Shown here in pieces: positions 11,498 through 20,781 of a stretch of 64,000 nt of DNA (positions are counted from its first letter, which is position 1; each line of letters opens with the position of its first letter). The stretch comes from Fulvia fulva (taxonomy: Eukaryota > Ascomycota > Dothideomycetes > Mycosphaerellales > Mycosphaerellaceae). Both the position numbers and the translations under genes were made by a program. The notes beneath the pieces are model-generated. The model searched no databases. It was not told the origin of the DNA and saw nothing but the letters and a program-made list of their open reading frames with translations. Location of the stretch: contig NC_063015.1 in assembly GCF_020509005.1 (NCBI RefSeq), positions 2,356,001 to 2,420,000 of the forward strand. Reading direction: 5' to 3'.

Positions 11498-14400
11498 ATG
11501 GCAACCTCATCATCAGCATCAGCATACCATTCCCACCATTCCCATTCCCACTCCCACTCCCGCGCAGAGACGCCCGTCTCGCCTCTCGTCTCCGACTTCC
11601 CACTGCCCGGCCACAGCAACCACCACACGCCGAGCAGCAGCAATGCCTACTCGAGGTTCAACAGCAATGTCCACGATCTGAGCCCGCTCAGCGGCACTCC
11701 ACCCATCATGTCGCCCAGTCCCAGCATCTCGAGCTACTCCAACTCCACCTGGACGAGTCAGCTGCCTCTCAACATCGCCACTGTCCACCCGCCGCCAGCA
11801 TATGTAGCGCAGTTCGGCGCAGCGCAAGTGGTCAGCGATCGCAAGCGGCGATTCAGCGATGATGAGGACGACGATGTGCGCACAACCATCAGCTCGATGC
11901 GGGATGATGTGCAGTTCTCGCAGCCGGCTCTGATCCTCGCCAATGCCTTTCTCGACCAGCTCTTGTACAGCTTTCTGGCCAACGCGCGCTCCACTACGCT
12001 CACCGCCCTGCGCCCAGCCGTCATCGAAGTGCTTAAATCACGATTGGCGACCGAGGCCATCGCGAGCGCAGAAGAAGAGCTGCAGGAGCTGCTGGCGGGC
12101 GGCGACGATGAGGAAGAGGAGATGAACCATCGACAGACGCTTGCTGAGCGGCAGCGCAAATGGGACACTGAGCTCGTCTGGAAACGCACCCGGCTCCGGG
12201 TCATGGTGTACATCCGTCTCGGTGAGATGGAGGACGACGACGAAGAGCGCTATGTCCGCGAGAACGAGCTCTTCCAGGGTGCCGACAGGCGCTTCTCGCA
12301 GTCGTCGGGGTTAGTGTCATGGGCGGCTGCCATTTTCTTGACGTCCGTACTGGAATATGTAGCCGAGCAAACATTGCAGGTCGCCGCCCAAGCAGCCGAT
12401 TCTCGTGCTCGGCGTCAGTGCAGAAACCCGCGCGCGCCCACGTCTGCTTTTGGCATGGTGTCACCCGTGGATGGTGTGACAGTCGAGGATTATGACATGG
12501 AGAAGGTTGCACTAAACTCTGGGCTCGGGCGACTCTGGCGTACATGGCGGAAATCTTTACGCTCCAACGCAAACGGAGCTCCTCTTTCACCTGCAACCAC
12601 ATCGAGTAACAATTTCTCACGCCGCCTGAGTCGCGACATCTTTGGTCCAGGGCTCAACCCACGGAGCAGCTTCGGCACTGGTCCTGATGCACTCTCCGTC
12701 ATGGAGGATTCTCGGCGACCTTCGCTTATGACAACCGACAAGGATGTCACCCAGGTAGCTGAAGATGGTGTAGAAGAGCTGCCAGAAGCAGGTTATCCTG
12801 AACATGTGCTTGCAGCAAACATCCCGCTTCCGATTGGCGATGAGGTTCGCGATGTGGACGAAATCGAGGTGCCCGGCCTCGCAAGGGACCCAGATGTTCC
12901 TGAGATCGACCACGAGAGCATGGCGGTAGCAGCTCTCCCAAAACGCCGGAACAGCTTTTCCAGTCATGCGAACTTCATGCTTATGGACAAGCCTGTGCGC
13001 GATACGACCGCGACTCTGGAGACACCTGAAACGAAGCTACCTGACGTGGGAGCTTCGAAGAAGCCAATCCTGACTCGCAAACGATCGGCATCTGTTCCTA
13101 TGCGCATCCCAGGCGCATTTCCTGTCTTCGAAGAGCCCATTGCGGAGGAGGCGGTCGAGCATTCCGAGGCTACAGAGCCAGTGTCGGAAGATGCTGTCAA
13201 GGCAGATCCGAAGCCAGAGCAGAAAGCGAACGCCGTTGAGATGGCTATTCACAAGCGAAAGGCATCACAATCTCCAGACGCGAAGTCTCTCGAAGATAAG
13301 GTTGTTCAGGAAGACCCTGTCAGTGAGGTTACCGATGCAAAGGATACCCACAAAGGCGTATTGGGTCTTGCAGCTGCAGGTAGCGCTGCAGCGGCAGCGG
13401 CGGCATTGTCAGCAGTATATGGCGCAAGTCCCAATAAGAAGACGAAGAGGCAGAGTATGCCGCCTGTGGAGACCGACATCGAGCAGCGCGAGCAACAGAA
13501 GAAACGCAACAACATGAAGCGCCTCAGCGTACCTGTGGCCGTCAGGACCCTATCGTGGCAGAAAGTGCAGGACCAGGACGAACCTCAAACCGCCCGACGA
13601 GTATCCTTAAGTTCTCCCAACACCCCTCCTACAATTGTGCAAACGCACTCGAGCTCGACGGTGACGTCGCCCATCCAAGAGACGCTCGACGATGACAGGA
13701 GCAGCGAGAAGACTTCTCAACAAGCAAGCGCTACGCCGCGGTATATAGCTTCAGGTGCTGGTCCGGACCAAGAAAGCAGCAAAGAAGAGCCAGTTGACAT
13801 TGGAGTTGCGAGGACATCGGACACGGCAGTGGCTTCGCCAAAGCCAGATGATTCGTCAGAGGAGTTTCGCTACGCAAGGGATCGAGACAGTTACACAAAT
13901 CCCAATCCTCGGCGACCTTCCAGGCTGTTCATTGGCACCCAGCCAGTTGAAGCGGTGCCCACAAAGACAGACAATCCACCTGCCCAGGCACAGAAAACGG
14001 AAGATTTGCCGGTCACGTCGCCAGAGGCGTTCTTGTCCAAACGATCTCTCGCAGTGTCACCGAAAGTGAAAGAGGCTGCTGAAAAAGCAAAGGAGCAGAC
14101 ACCAACGCACGACCTTCCAGATGGAGATGTCAAGCCGACTACTCATGCTATCACAACTGGCAAGAGTGGCAGTAGTCCACAACCTTCGCCTGGCGTGGAA
14201 AAGATTCCGGAGAAGAGCGAGAATTGGGTACCACACTCGAAGAAATCTGCATCAGTCTCCGAAGCTGCAGCACCACCTGCGTCTGTGCAGCCTGCAGTAC
14301 CGAAGATGACTGTCGTCAAGAAGAAGGAAGCTCCGTTCAAGGAGGAAGCGGTCGTTTCACTGACCAGTGCAAGCATCAAAGGTCCAGAAGACTTTGAGAT

Positions 14401-16057
14401 GTTCGTGCAAGGCGGTGACACCGTCAAGTACACACTTACGCCAGAGAACGTGCGTGATGATCCTGTAAGTAGTCAAGGTAGTGCTTTGACAAGGGTTTTG
14501 ATAGCTGACGTCGAACAGTCGCCAATCGATGCAGTCCCAATTCGAAAAGCGGCACGGAACCACGAACGAAGCACTTCCGCACCACGAAAGCAGTCACCAT
14601 CTGCAGAAACCAGGACTGGAAGGAGTCAATCCTCCAAGCACATCACATCGGCTTCACCTTTACCGCCAGACACGGATGACGATCACCGACCGCGTAAAGA
14701 CAGCGACAAGCGAAGGTCGATCAGCCGGCCACCCGTACGCAACGTGAGCGCACATCGCAGGAGCGGACTCATGGCTCGAGAACCACAAGTCTTGACAGAG
14801 TCTACGAGGGACTTCGCCGACTTTATCAGATCGACGGGACCTTCAAAAGAGCAAGAAGTCATGCCCATCCTCAACAACAGATCTACAACTTCACTACACT
14901 CATTGCTCAACGGCTCTCGGTCATCTTCGCCAGGTGCCGCATCAGCTCGAAGTTTGAACAGATCAACATTCTCGAAAGATCCCATTCCGCCATTACCAGC
15001 GATGCCTAGCAAGGGCAAGGGCAACATGCAAGCTCGGGGAGCTACTACGAATGCTGATGGTAGCACCTCGGAGCTGATCGACTTTATAAGGAGTGGACCG
15101 AGCAGCAACGGCCAGGGAGATAGGCAGCATCGAATCTCGCGTACTGTCGCACCGTTCCGGACGACTATGGATAGTGACCAAGCCGACGAATGGGGCGAGA
15201 GATTGGTCGCACAGCCAGACTTAAAGCTCACGAACACTACGCAAAGTGCACCAAGCCTCAAGAGTGCATCTTCCGTCAAGTCCTCGCATAAGACGTCTGC
15301 GAACTCAAGAGCACCACTCCTCAGTCAGACTACCACGAATGAGAATGTGCAGCCAACGCACAACGGCGTCCCTCCGAGACTGTCTTCGATGCCCAAGCAA
15401 GCTGAAGGAGGTGCGCCAGCGCCCAAACGCTACCGCAACAAGGACCCCTACGCCATCGACTTCGACGACGATGATGAAGATGATGACCTCTTGAAAGCCC
15501 TTCCGAAGAACGCACGTGTCCGTGAAGAAGAGAGTTTGATAGACTTCCTGAGGAATAGCGAGCCTCCAGCCAGTCACACTCCTCGGACCGCCAGTGCGCC
15601 GGCTGGTCGACGACAAGGCAGCACCTCTGGCATCAAGAACTTCAGCTCAGACGCTGTAAGTCTAGACCGTTCAGGCTCAGCTTCCAGCCGTGATGGCGGC
15701 CGTCCAGCAAAGCAAGCCTGCACATACACCGTGGGCAACGCTCCCGCTCCGCCACGGTCAGGAGGCACCACCTCAGTCGCTATTGGTGGACTTGGTAAAC
15801 CTCCCCCACCGAAGATGCAAGCCCGCGGCTTCGGCAAACAACAAGATGATGGCGGCATGCAAGATCTTGCCGATTCCCTACGGAGCTCTGGACCCAGTAC
15901 ACCGACTCAACCAACGCCGATTGCCACGAAACTAAACCAAACATCATCGAGAACATCGGTCAGGACTGATACTTCGAAGAAGTCACGGCGAAGTAGTTTC
16001 TTTGGTCTCTTCTCGAAAAAGTCGAACTCGCAGCAGGCTCAATACCTTGACATGTAG
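11498..16057 (+). CDS. large, mostly disordered fungal protein with repeated DF(I/L)RS-GP motifs
   Basis: Open frame of 1,519 residues; family not recognised. The N-terminus is His/Ser-rich. Residues about 130-320 are the only clearly folded part: helices with ALILANAFLDQLLYSF and WAAAIFLTSVLEYVAEQTL, the second resembling a histone-fold (H2A-like) helix; acidic segments intervene. The rest is Ser/Pro/Lys-rich and presumably disordered, with a short Ala-rich run near residue 630. Four similar short motifs lie in the C-terminal third: DFADFIRSTGP (about 1105), ELIDFIRSGP (1192), SLIDFLRNSEP (1346) and DLADSLRSSGP (1455). The protein ends in a basic, Phe-containing segment (KKSRRSSFFGLFSKKS). 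An internal 54-nt segment looks like an in-frame intron; if spliced the product is 1,501 residues. A chromatin or cortical scaffold role is only a guess. Confidence 0.8.
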   Translation: MATSSSASAYHSHHSHSHSHSRAETPVSPLVSDFPLPGHSNHHTPSSSNAYSRFNSNVHDLSPLSGTPPIMSPSPSISSYSNSTWTSQLPLNIATVHPPPAYVAQFGAAQVVSDRKRRFSDDEDDDVRTTISSMRDDVQFSQPALILANAFLDQLLYSFLANARSTTLTALRPAVIEVLKSRLATEAIASAEEELQELLAGGDDEEEEMNHRQTLAERQRKWDTELVWKRTRLRVMVYIRLGEMEDDDEERYVRENELFQGADRRFSQSSGLVSWAAAIFLTSVLEYVAEQTLQVAAQAADSRARRQCRNPRAPTSAFGMVSPVDGVTVEDYDMEKVALNSGLGRLWRTWRKSLRSNANGAPLSPATTSSNNFSRRLSRDIFGPGLNPRSSFGTGPDALSVMEDSRRPSLMTTDKDVTQVAEDGVEELPEAGYPEHVLAANIPLPIGDEVRDVDEIEVPGLARDPDVPEIDHESMAVAALPKRRNSFSSHANFMLMDKPVRDTTATLETPETKLPDVGASKKPILTRKRSASVPMRIPGAFPVFEEPIAEEAVEHSEATEPVSEDAVKADPKPEQKANAVEMAIHKRKASQSPDAKSLEDKVVQEDPVSEVTDAKDTHKGVLGLAAAGSAAAAAAALSAVYGASPNKKTKRQSMPPVETDIEQREQQKKRNNMKRLSVPVAVRTLSWQKVQDQDEPQTARRVSLSSPNTPPTIVQTHSSSTVTSPIQETLDDDRSSEKTSQQASATPRYIASGAGPDQESSKEEPVDIGVARTSDTAVASPKPDDSSEEFRYARDRDSYTNPNPRRPSRLFIGTQPVEAVPTKTDNPPAQAQKTEDLPVTSPEAFLSKRSLAVSPKVKEAAEKAKEQTPTHDLPDGDVKPTTHAITTGKSGSSPQPSPGVEKIPEKSENWVPHSKKSASVSEAAAPPASVQPAVPKMTVVKKKEAPFKEEAVVSLTSASIKGPEDFEMFVQGGDTVKYTLTPENVRDDPVSSQGSALTRVLIADVEQSPIDAVPIRKAARNHERSTSAPRKQSPSAETRTGRSQSSKHITSASPLPPDTDDDHRPRKDSDKRRSISRPPVRNVSAHRRSGLMAREPQVLTESTRDFADFIRSTGPSKEQEVMPILNNRSTTSLHSLLNGSRSSSPGAASARSLNRSTFSKDPIPPLPAMPSKGKGNMQARGATTNADGSTSELIDFIRSGPSSNGQGDRQHRISRTVAPFRTTMDSDQADEWGERLVAQPDLKLTNTTQSAPSLKSASSVKSSHKTSANSRAPLLSQTTTNENVQPTHNGVPPRLSSMPKQAEGGAPAPKRYRNKDPYAIDFDDDDEDDDLLKALPKNARVREEESLIDFLRNSEPPASHTPRTASAPAGRRQGSTSGIKNFSSDAVSLDRSGSASSRDGGRPAKQACTYTVGNAPAPPRSGGTTSVAIGGLGKPPPPKMQARGFGKQQDDGGMQDLADSLRSSGPSTPTQPTPIATKLNQTSSRTSVRTDTSKKSRRSSFFGLFSKKSNSQQAQYLDM
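14465..14518 (+). other. in-frame 54-nt candidate intron
   Basis: GTAAGT donor, GCTGAC branch and AACAG acceptor inside the 1,519-codon frame. The length is 18 codons, so splicing and retention both keep the frame. The encoded residues (VSSQGSALTRVLIADVEQ) are less polar than the flanks, consistent with non-coding origin. Confidence 0.65.
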
Positions 16058-16503
16058 GCCATGTCATGGCATAGGGCATCGTGGTGTCTATGACCGAACG
16101 AAAGAGGAGGATTGGCGTTCATTTGCTGTTTACCATGATACCATACATTCACACCAAAACGGGAAAACAGGACGGGGAATTGAGAAGACTGCGATGTTGT
16201 CAGGAGAGGCATTCAGGTCTGAGAAGGTCCACGTGGCGCTCTTTTGTCGATTTGTTATGACATGTGGCTGGCTGGCTGTTTCTTGTAATGTAACGACATT
16301 GGTCTCGATGTGTCAAGCAATTGCTCATAGAACCATGGAATGGTTTGTGTATAGTTGTATTATACTGTCTTCCAAACCCTTCAGACGGAAGGACGAACCT
16401 ACACTACTGGAAAAACATGCTCACAACGGCCCTGCAAGACTTCATTGCTGCGTGTTTGAGCACATCGCCATGCCAAGTCCACCATATCCGGTAGCAACTC
16501 CTG
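16058..16503. other. intergenic region before the hairpin array
   Basis: No gene recognised; the first part is likely 3' UTR. A very degenerate array module may already be present at 16408-16472: it keeps the central ATTGC and the right arm GAGCACATCGCCATG, but the left arm is lost. Confidence 0.4.
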
Positions 16504-17963
16504 GACAAACACTGGCTGAGGAAGTTCTTCATACACAGCGATGCTTTCACAGTATGCATTTATACACCAATCGCTCTGTTTGAGAGGTCATCGTTTCGAA
16601 ACGACCACTTGACGTCGTCGTCGTCGAACTTCCCACAGACCATAGCGATAGGCTGCCGCTTGTCTTGGAACACAGCGATGCGCTCGGAAATGACTCGTCA
16701 GACCATATCGCCACATTTAGGAGCGCGTCGCTACGAACGGCCCCCATTTGATGTCGTCGTCGCTCCACTGGATTTCACCAAACGTAGCGACAGCCTCAGG
16801 ATCACCTACAAATGTAGCGATGCGCTCACAAACGACTTACTGGGCTTGATCGACTCGTTTGAGAGCGTGTCGCTACGGACGGAGAACATCGTCTTTGTCT
16901 GAATTTCACGAATCATAGCGATGACATTGGAAATGTCTGCAAACATAGCGATACCCTGGCAAACGTTTCGATGTACCTAATCGCAATGTCTATGAGCGCA
17001 TCGCTACGAGAGGACCTACCCTCGTCGTCGTCGCCCTCCTCCTAGATAAGGAAAGTAGCAATAGGAAGAAGAAGTGATTCACACATAGCGATGCCCTCGC
17101 AAACGTTTCGATATGCCTAATCGCAATGTATAGGAGCGCATCGCTACGAAAACCGTGACATCGTCGCCGTCGCTCTGACCCAGGAAGGAAACGTAGCGAT
17201 GAGGACAAGGACCAATCCACGCATAGCGATATGCTCGCAAACGTTGCGACATACCTAATCGCTATATTTAGGAGCGCATCGCTATGAAAAAACGACATTC
17301 TCCCGAGGTCGTCGTCGACGGCACCCGACATAAACCTTGAAACGTAGCGATAAGGACAACGACTACTCTGCGTGTAGCGACACGCTCGCAAATGTCTCGA
17401 TATCTTAGATCGCTATATTTGGGAGCGTATCGCTATGTCAAAACAACGTCCTCGTCGTCGCCACCGTCGGACCCGAACCAAAATTTATGCATAGCGATAC
17501 GAGGGTAGAGTAGCCTGCGCATAGCGACAGTCTTGCAAATGTCGCGATATCCTTCATCGCTATGATTGCGAGCGTATCGCTACGTAAGATCGAGATCCTC
17601 GCCGTCGCCACTATCGGACCCGAACCAAAATTGATGCATAGCGATACAAGGCTAGAGTAGCCCGAACATAGCGACAGTCTCGCAAATGTCGCGATATCCT
17701 TGATCGCTATGATTGCGAGCGTATCGCTATGAAAGATCGATATCCTCATCGCCGTCGCTGATGCTCCTAACAAAAATTTGAAGCATAGCGATACAAGGCT
17801 AGAGTAGCCCGAACATAGCGATAGTCTCGCAAATGTCGCGATATCCTCAATCGCTATGATTGCGAGCGTATCGCTATATAAGATCGATATCCTTATCGCC
17901 GCCGCTATCAAGGTTCCTGACCCAAACTTGCAGCATAGCGATACAAGGCTAGAGTAGCCCGAA

Positions 17964-18028
17964 CATAGCGATATGCTCGCAAACGTTGCGATATCCATAA
18001 TCGCTTTGATTAGGAGCGCATCGCTATG
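17964..18028 (+). ncRNA. representative 65-nt hairpin module (module 11 of 23)
   Basis: The left arm CATAGCGATATGCTC pairs with the right arm GAGCGCATCGCTATG over 14 of 15 positions if G.U is allowed. An inner stem GCGAT/ATCGC sits at module positions 25-29 and 37-41, symmetric about base 33. Half-sites lie at 17934 and end at 18058. Listed as a possible structured RNA; transcription is not shown by the sequence, and a DNA-level role is equally possible. Confidence 0.3.
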
Positions 18029-19524
18029 TTCCAGCCATGATTGACCCTCGTCGCTGTCTATACCAAGAATAGGGGAAGGGACAGCGACCTACCCGTAGCA
18101 TTGATTTTGCATAGCGATACGTCGAGTGAGTACTATCCAAGTATAATTGCGTCGTTTAGGAGCTTATCGCTATGTTCTGGCCGTGTTCTGGCCAAATCGC
18201 TCTCATTAGGATTATGCTAGCAAATGATAGGAGGGTAGCGATACACCTTGTACATAGACATTGTATAGCGATACGCCTTCTAGATAGTCTCTAGGCATGA
18301 TCGAACTGATTCTGAACCCATCGCTATGCCACAAGTGTGTTTGAGCCTCATCGCTGTCTGCTAACTTTGGTGTGAGAAGTGACGATAGCGATGCACCTTG
18401 TTCGTGGACATAGCATAGCGATACGCATAGCAAGGGTACTGTAGGCATTATCGCATCGTCCCTGAATATATCACTATGCTGTACTTGCGTTTGAGCTATA
18501 TCGCTCTGTCCAGATGACGGCATGGAGTAACGACAGCGACATGCCCTTGTTGTAGCTATGGCATAGCGATATGCTCACTCAAGCCTTGTCTTGTATGATC
18601 GCATCGTTTGAAAGCTCGTCGCAACGATTGGAGCAGGTTGGAGCCGTGTTGCAATCTGGTGCAAAATGGGGCATGTAGCGATGCGACCAAGCCTTGCTCC
18701 ATATACAGCGACCAGCTTAGCCAAGCTCACTCAGGGGCAATCGCATCGTTTGAGAGCTCGTCGCTATGGGTCGATCATTCTGAAAAGCCTCATGGTCATC
18801 TCACATAGCGATACGGCTGAGCATTGCTCTGTGCGTAGCGATGAGCTCGATAACGCTCGTTCCAGGGTGATCGCAGCGTTTGAGAGCTCATCGCTGTGTG
18901 CCAAGTCCCAACATGATGTCGTGGTCAACTCCCATGCAAGGACGCCAACGTCGCAATACGGCTGAAATCTGCTCAGGACATAGCGATACACTTATGAACA
19001 CTTCTTGAAGTGCAATCGCATCGTTCTAAAGCCCATCGCAACGTAGGAAGCAAGACTCGGCCACATCGCTGTCGGTTTGCGGAAAAATATCCAAGATCGC
19101 GATGCGGCTGAAATCTGCTCAGGACATGGCGATAGGCTCATAAACACTTCTTGAAGTGCAATCGCATCGTTTTGGAGCTCGTCGCTATGTTGCAAGCTTC
19201 CTTGAACATATCGCTATCGTCTTGTATGTAGATTTAGATTTCATAGCGACACGGCCAGGATCTGCTCAGGACATAGCGATGGGCTTACACAAGCTTCTTA
19301 AGGTGCAATCACACTGTTTTGGAGCTCGTCGCTATGTTCTAGGCGTTCTAGAACATATCGCTACAGCCTTGTAGAGGCACCAGGCCAGCATCGCGATATG
19401 ATGAGATCCTGCTTAGAACATAGCGATGGGCTCACATAAGCTGCTAAAGGTGTAATTGCATCGTTTGGGAGCTTATCGCTATGTTCTAAGCGTCGTGGGT
19501 GTATTGCTGTCGATTTGGTCTGGC

Positions 19525-19537
19525 GGGGGGGGGGGGG
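19525..19537 (+). repeat. G13 homopolymer inside the array
   Basis: Thirteen consecutive G between modules 21 and 22 of the array. A mutable slippage tract and a potential assembly error point. Confidence 0.8.
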
Positions 19538-19816
19538 TATAGCATAGCGGCAGGCATAAAACCTGACAGGAACATAGCGATATGCCTTTACGAGCTTCCT
19601 AAAGCGTGATCGCATCGTTTGGGAGCTTGTCGCTATGTTTTGGGCATGCTGGAGCTGTATCGCTATGCCCGGAGCAGCTTCGATCGAAAAGAAGCGACAG
19701 GATGAGAGTGTGGTTGTTAGATAGCGATGACGACAGTCAGGCACTGTCTTATATGTAGAATGCGTATTTGAACTCATCGCCATGATCCAAGCATGTTGAG
19801 GAGTATTGTCGCTCCG

Positions 19817-20154
19817 GTCAAGGCAACAGTTGGGGTGTTCTTCACGGCTCTCTTGTGACCGGTGGAACAGTGTAGGTGGGACAGCCGCTGTTACAGCTGC
19901 GGCATTGGTTTCTATGTCGTTGGCTTTCTGCTAATGGGAAGCTGGGAAAGTCTGGCAAGCTATAAGTCGTCGCGGAGGTATCACGAATTATCCATATCTT
20001 ATCGGTTTTCACGGCTGTATTGAAACACTACTCAGACCATTGGCAGATCAGAGAACGAATCGCCGACGACCGTACGTCGAGTGCAATGGACTATCTTGTC
20101 ACAATGATTTGGGGTTCACCAATTCATCAACCACTTGCGATATCTTCACCTCCC
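19817..20154. other. intergenic region after the array
   Basis: No gene or further clear array module seen; composition is ordinary. Confidence 0.4.
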
Positions 20155-20325
20155 TTACCCAAATTTGCCCCATGATGAGTTGGTAGCCTTTGCCGCGACG
20201 TGACAGACTGTGCCTGCGTTGACATAGCAGAGGCCTTGGCAGATACAGAACCCCTCTACGGCATTGCATGCGCTGCTTGAGGCGATAGAATCGCAGGATA
20301 CGAGCTCGGGGTTGTAGTCGCTGCC
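20155..20325 (-). CDS. possible last exon of a small cysteine-rich (secreted?) protein
   Basis: The minus-strand frame ends at TAA 20155-20157 and contains six cysteines spaced C-x8-C-x6-C-x-C-x3-C-x7-C, in a context (SCDSIASSSACNAVEGFCIC) typical of small secreted fungal proteins. A GGCAG acceptor-like site sits just upstream of the Cys-rich part. I could not find an exon with a signal peptide upstream, so this may be a gene fragment, a decayed gene or chance. No function is assigned. Confidence 0.35.
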   Translation of the reverse strand, partial: GSDYNPELVSCDSIASSSACNAVEGFCICQGLCYVNAGTVCHVAAKATNSSWGKFG

Positions 20326-20781
20326 ACCAGTGGCCCGGTCAGGGGAATGGCAGACAATGAAGATGTGTGTGGGGTGGTGGCATAGTGATGAATGAATTTG
20401 GCCGCGCCTGGGGTTGGATTCTCGAGGTGTAAGGTACTTTGCGAATCGCCGGTCGGTGGGTGACATGAAGAAGGCGTCTCTTTACCCTTCGTTGTAGTAT
20501 TCTATGTGCGACATCGATTTGAACAAGCTTGCGTGAGCAGGGAGGTCGAGCGCAGATGGTCCTTTTGTTCAGATGTGGTCCAGCGACTTGCCAATGCTTC
20601 TCGAGGCATGGTCCAAACGGTCCAAACAGCAGCCTCAAGATCTGTTCCGAAGTCTCGTCTTGAGCCGCCAGACTAACAGGCAGCGGCAATGCAGTGCTCA
20701 CTTTGTGCTTTTGGCAACGTCGCCTTGGAATCATGCACAGCCGATCTAAAAATAAGTTTGATCATGAGATGTACGCATTGT
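20326..20781. other. intergenic region
   Basis: No supported gene. It would hold any 5' exon of the cysteine-rich candidate and the 3' UTR of the SDR-like gene. Confidence 0.35.

Larger units (their letters stand above)
16504..19816 (+). repeat. tandem array of 23 nested-inverted-repeat modules (ATAGCGAT array)
   Basis: Each module is exactly 65 nt from left arm CATAGCGATANGCTC to right arm GAGCNNATCGCTATG. Module starts: 16534, 16671, 16813, 16944, 17084, 17222, 17373, 17520, 17667, 17814, 17964, 18110, 18264, 18414, 18562, 18704, 18834, 18979, 19125, 19272, 19419, 19573, 19720. Most also hold ATCGC (or one mismatch) at module positions 37-41, and the left part of the array has the mirror GCGAT at 25-29. 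A further ATAGCGA half-site begins 30 nt before the module and a TCGCTNTG half-site ends 30 nt (+/-1) after it in most copies. The symmetric unit is therefore 125 nt, with variable linkers. Unit spacing is 130-154 bp. Sequence between arms is highly diverged. There is no transposase gene, no RIP signature and no continuous coding frame. Confidence 0.9.

Noticed and set aside
16002..16583. 193-codon + strand frame after the disordered-protein gene
   Set aside because: Overlaps the end of the preceding gene in another frame and then the array; no recognisable domain.
16547..19783. Minus-strand frames in the ATAGCGAT array with about 49-residue repeats (for example 17438-17998)
   Set aside because: They arise because several unit spacings happen to be 147 or 150 bp. 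Elsewhere the spacing is 130, 131, 138, 140, 142, 145, 146 or 148, the frames break, and the conserved lengths 65 and 125 are not multiples of 3.
16504..19816. CRISPR array
   Set aside because: Repeats are degenerate, internally symmetric and separated by related rather than unique spacers; the setting is eukaryotic.
20339..20734. 131-codon minus-strand frame upstream of the cysteine-rich exon
   Set aside because: No domain or signal peptide, and out of frame with the Cys-rich segment.
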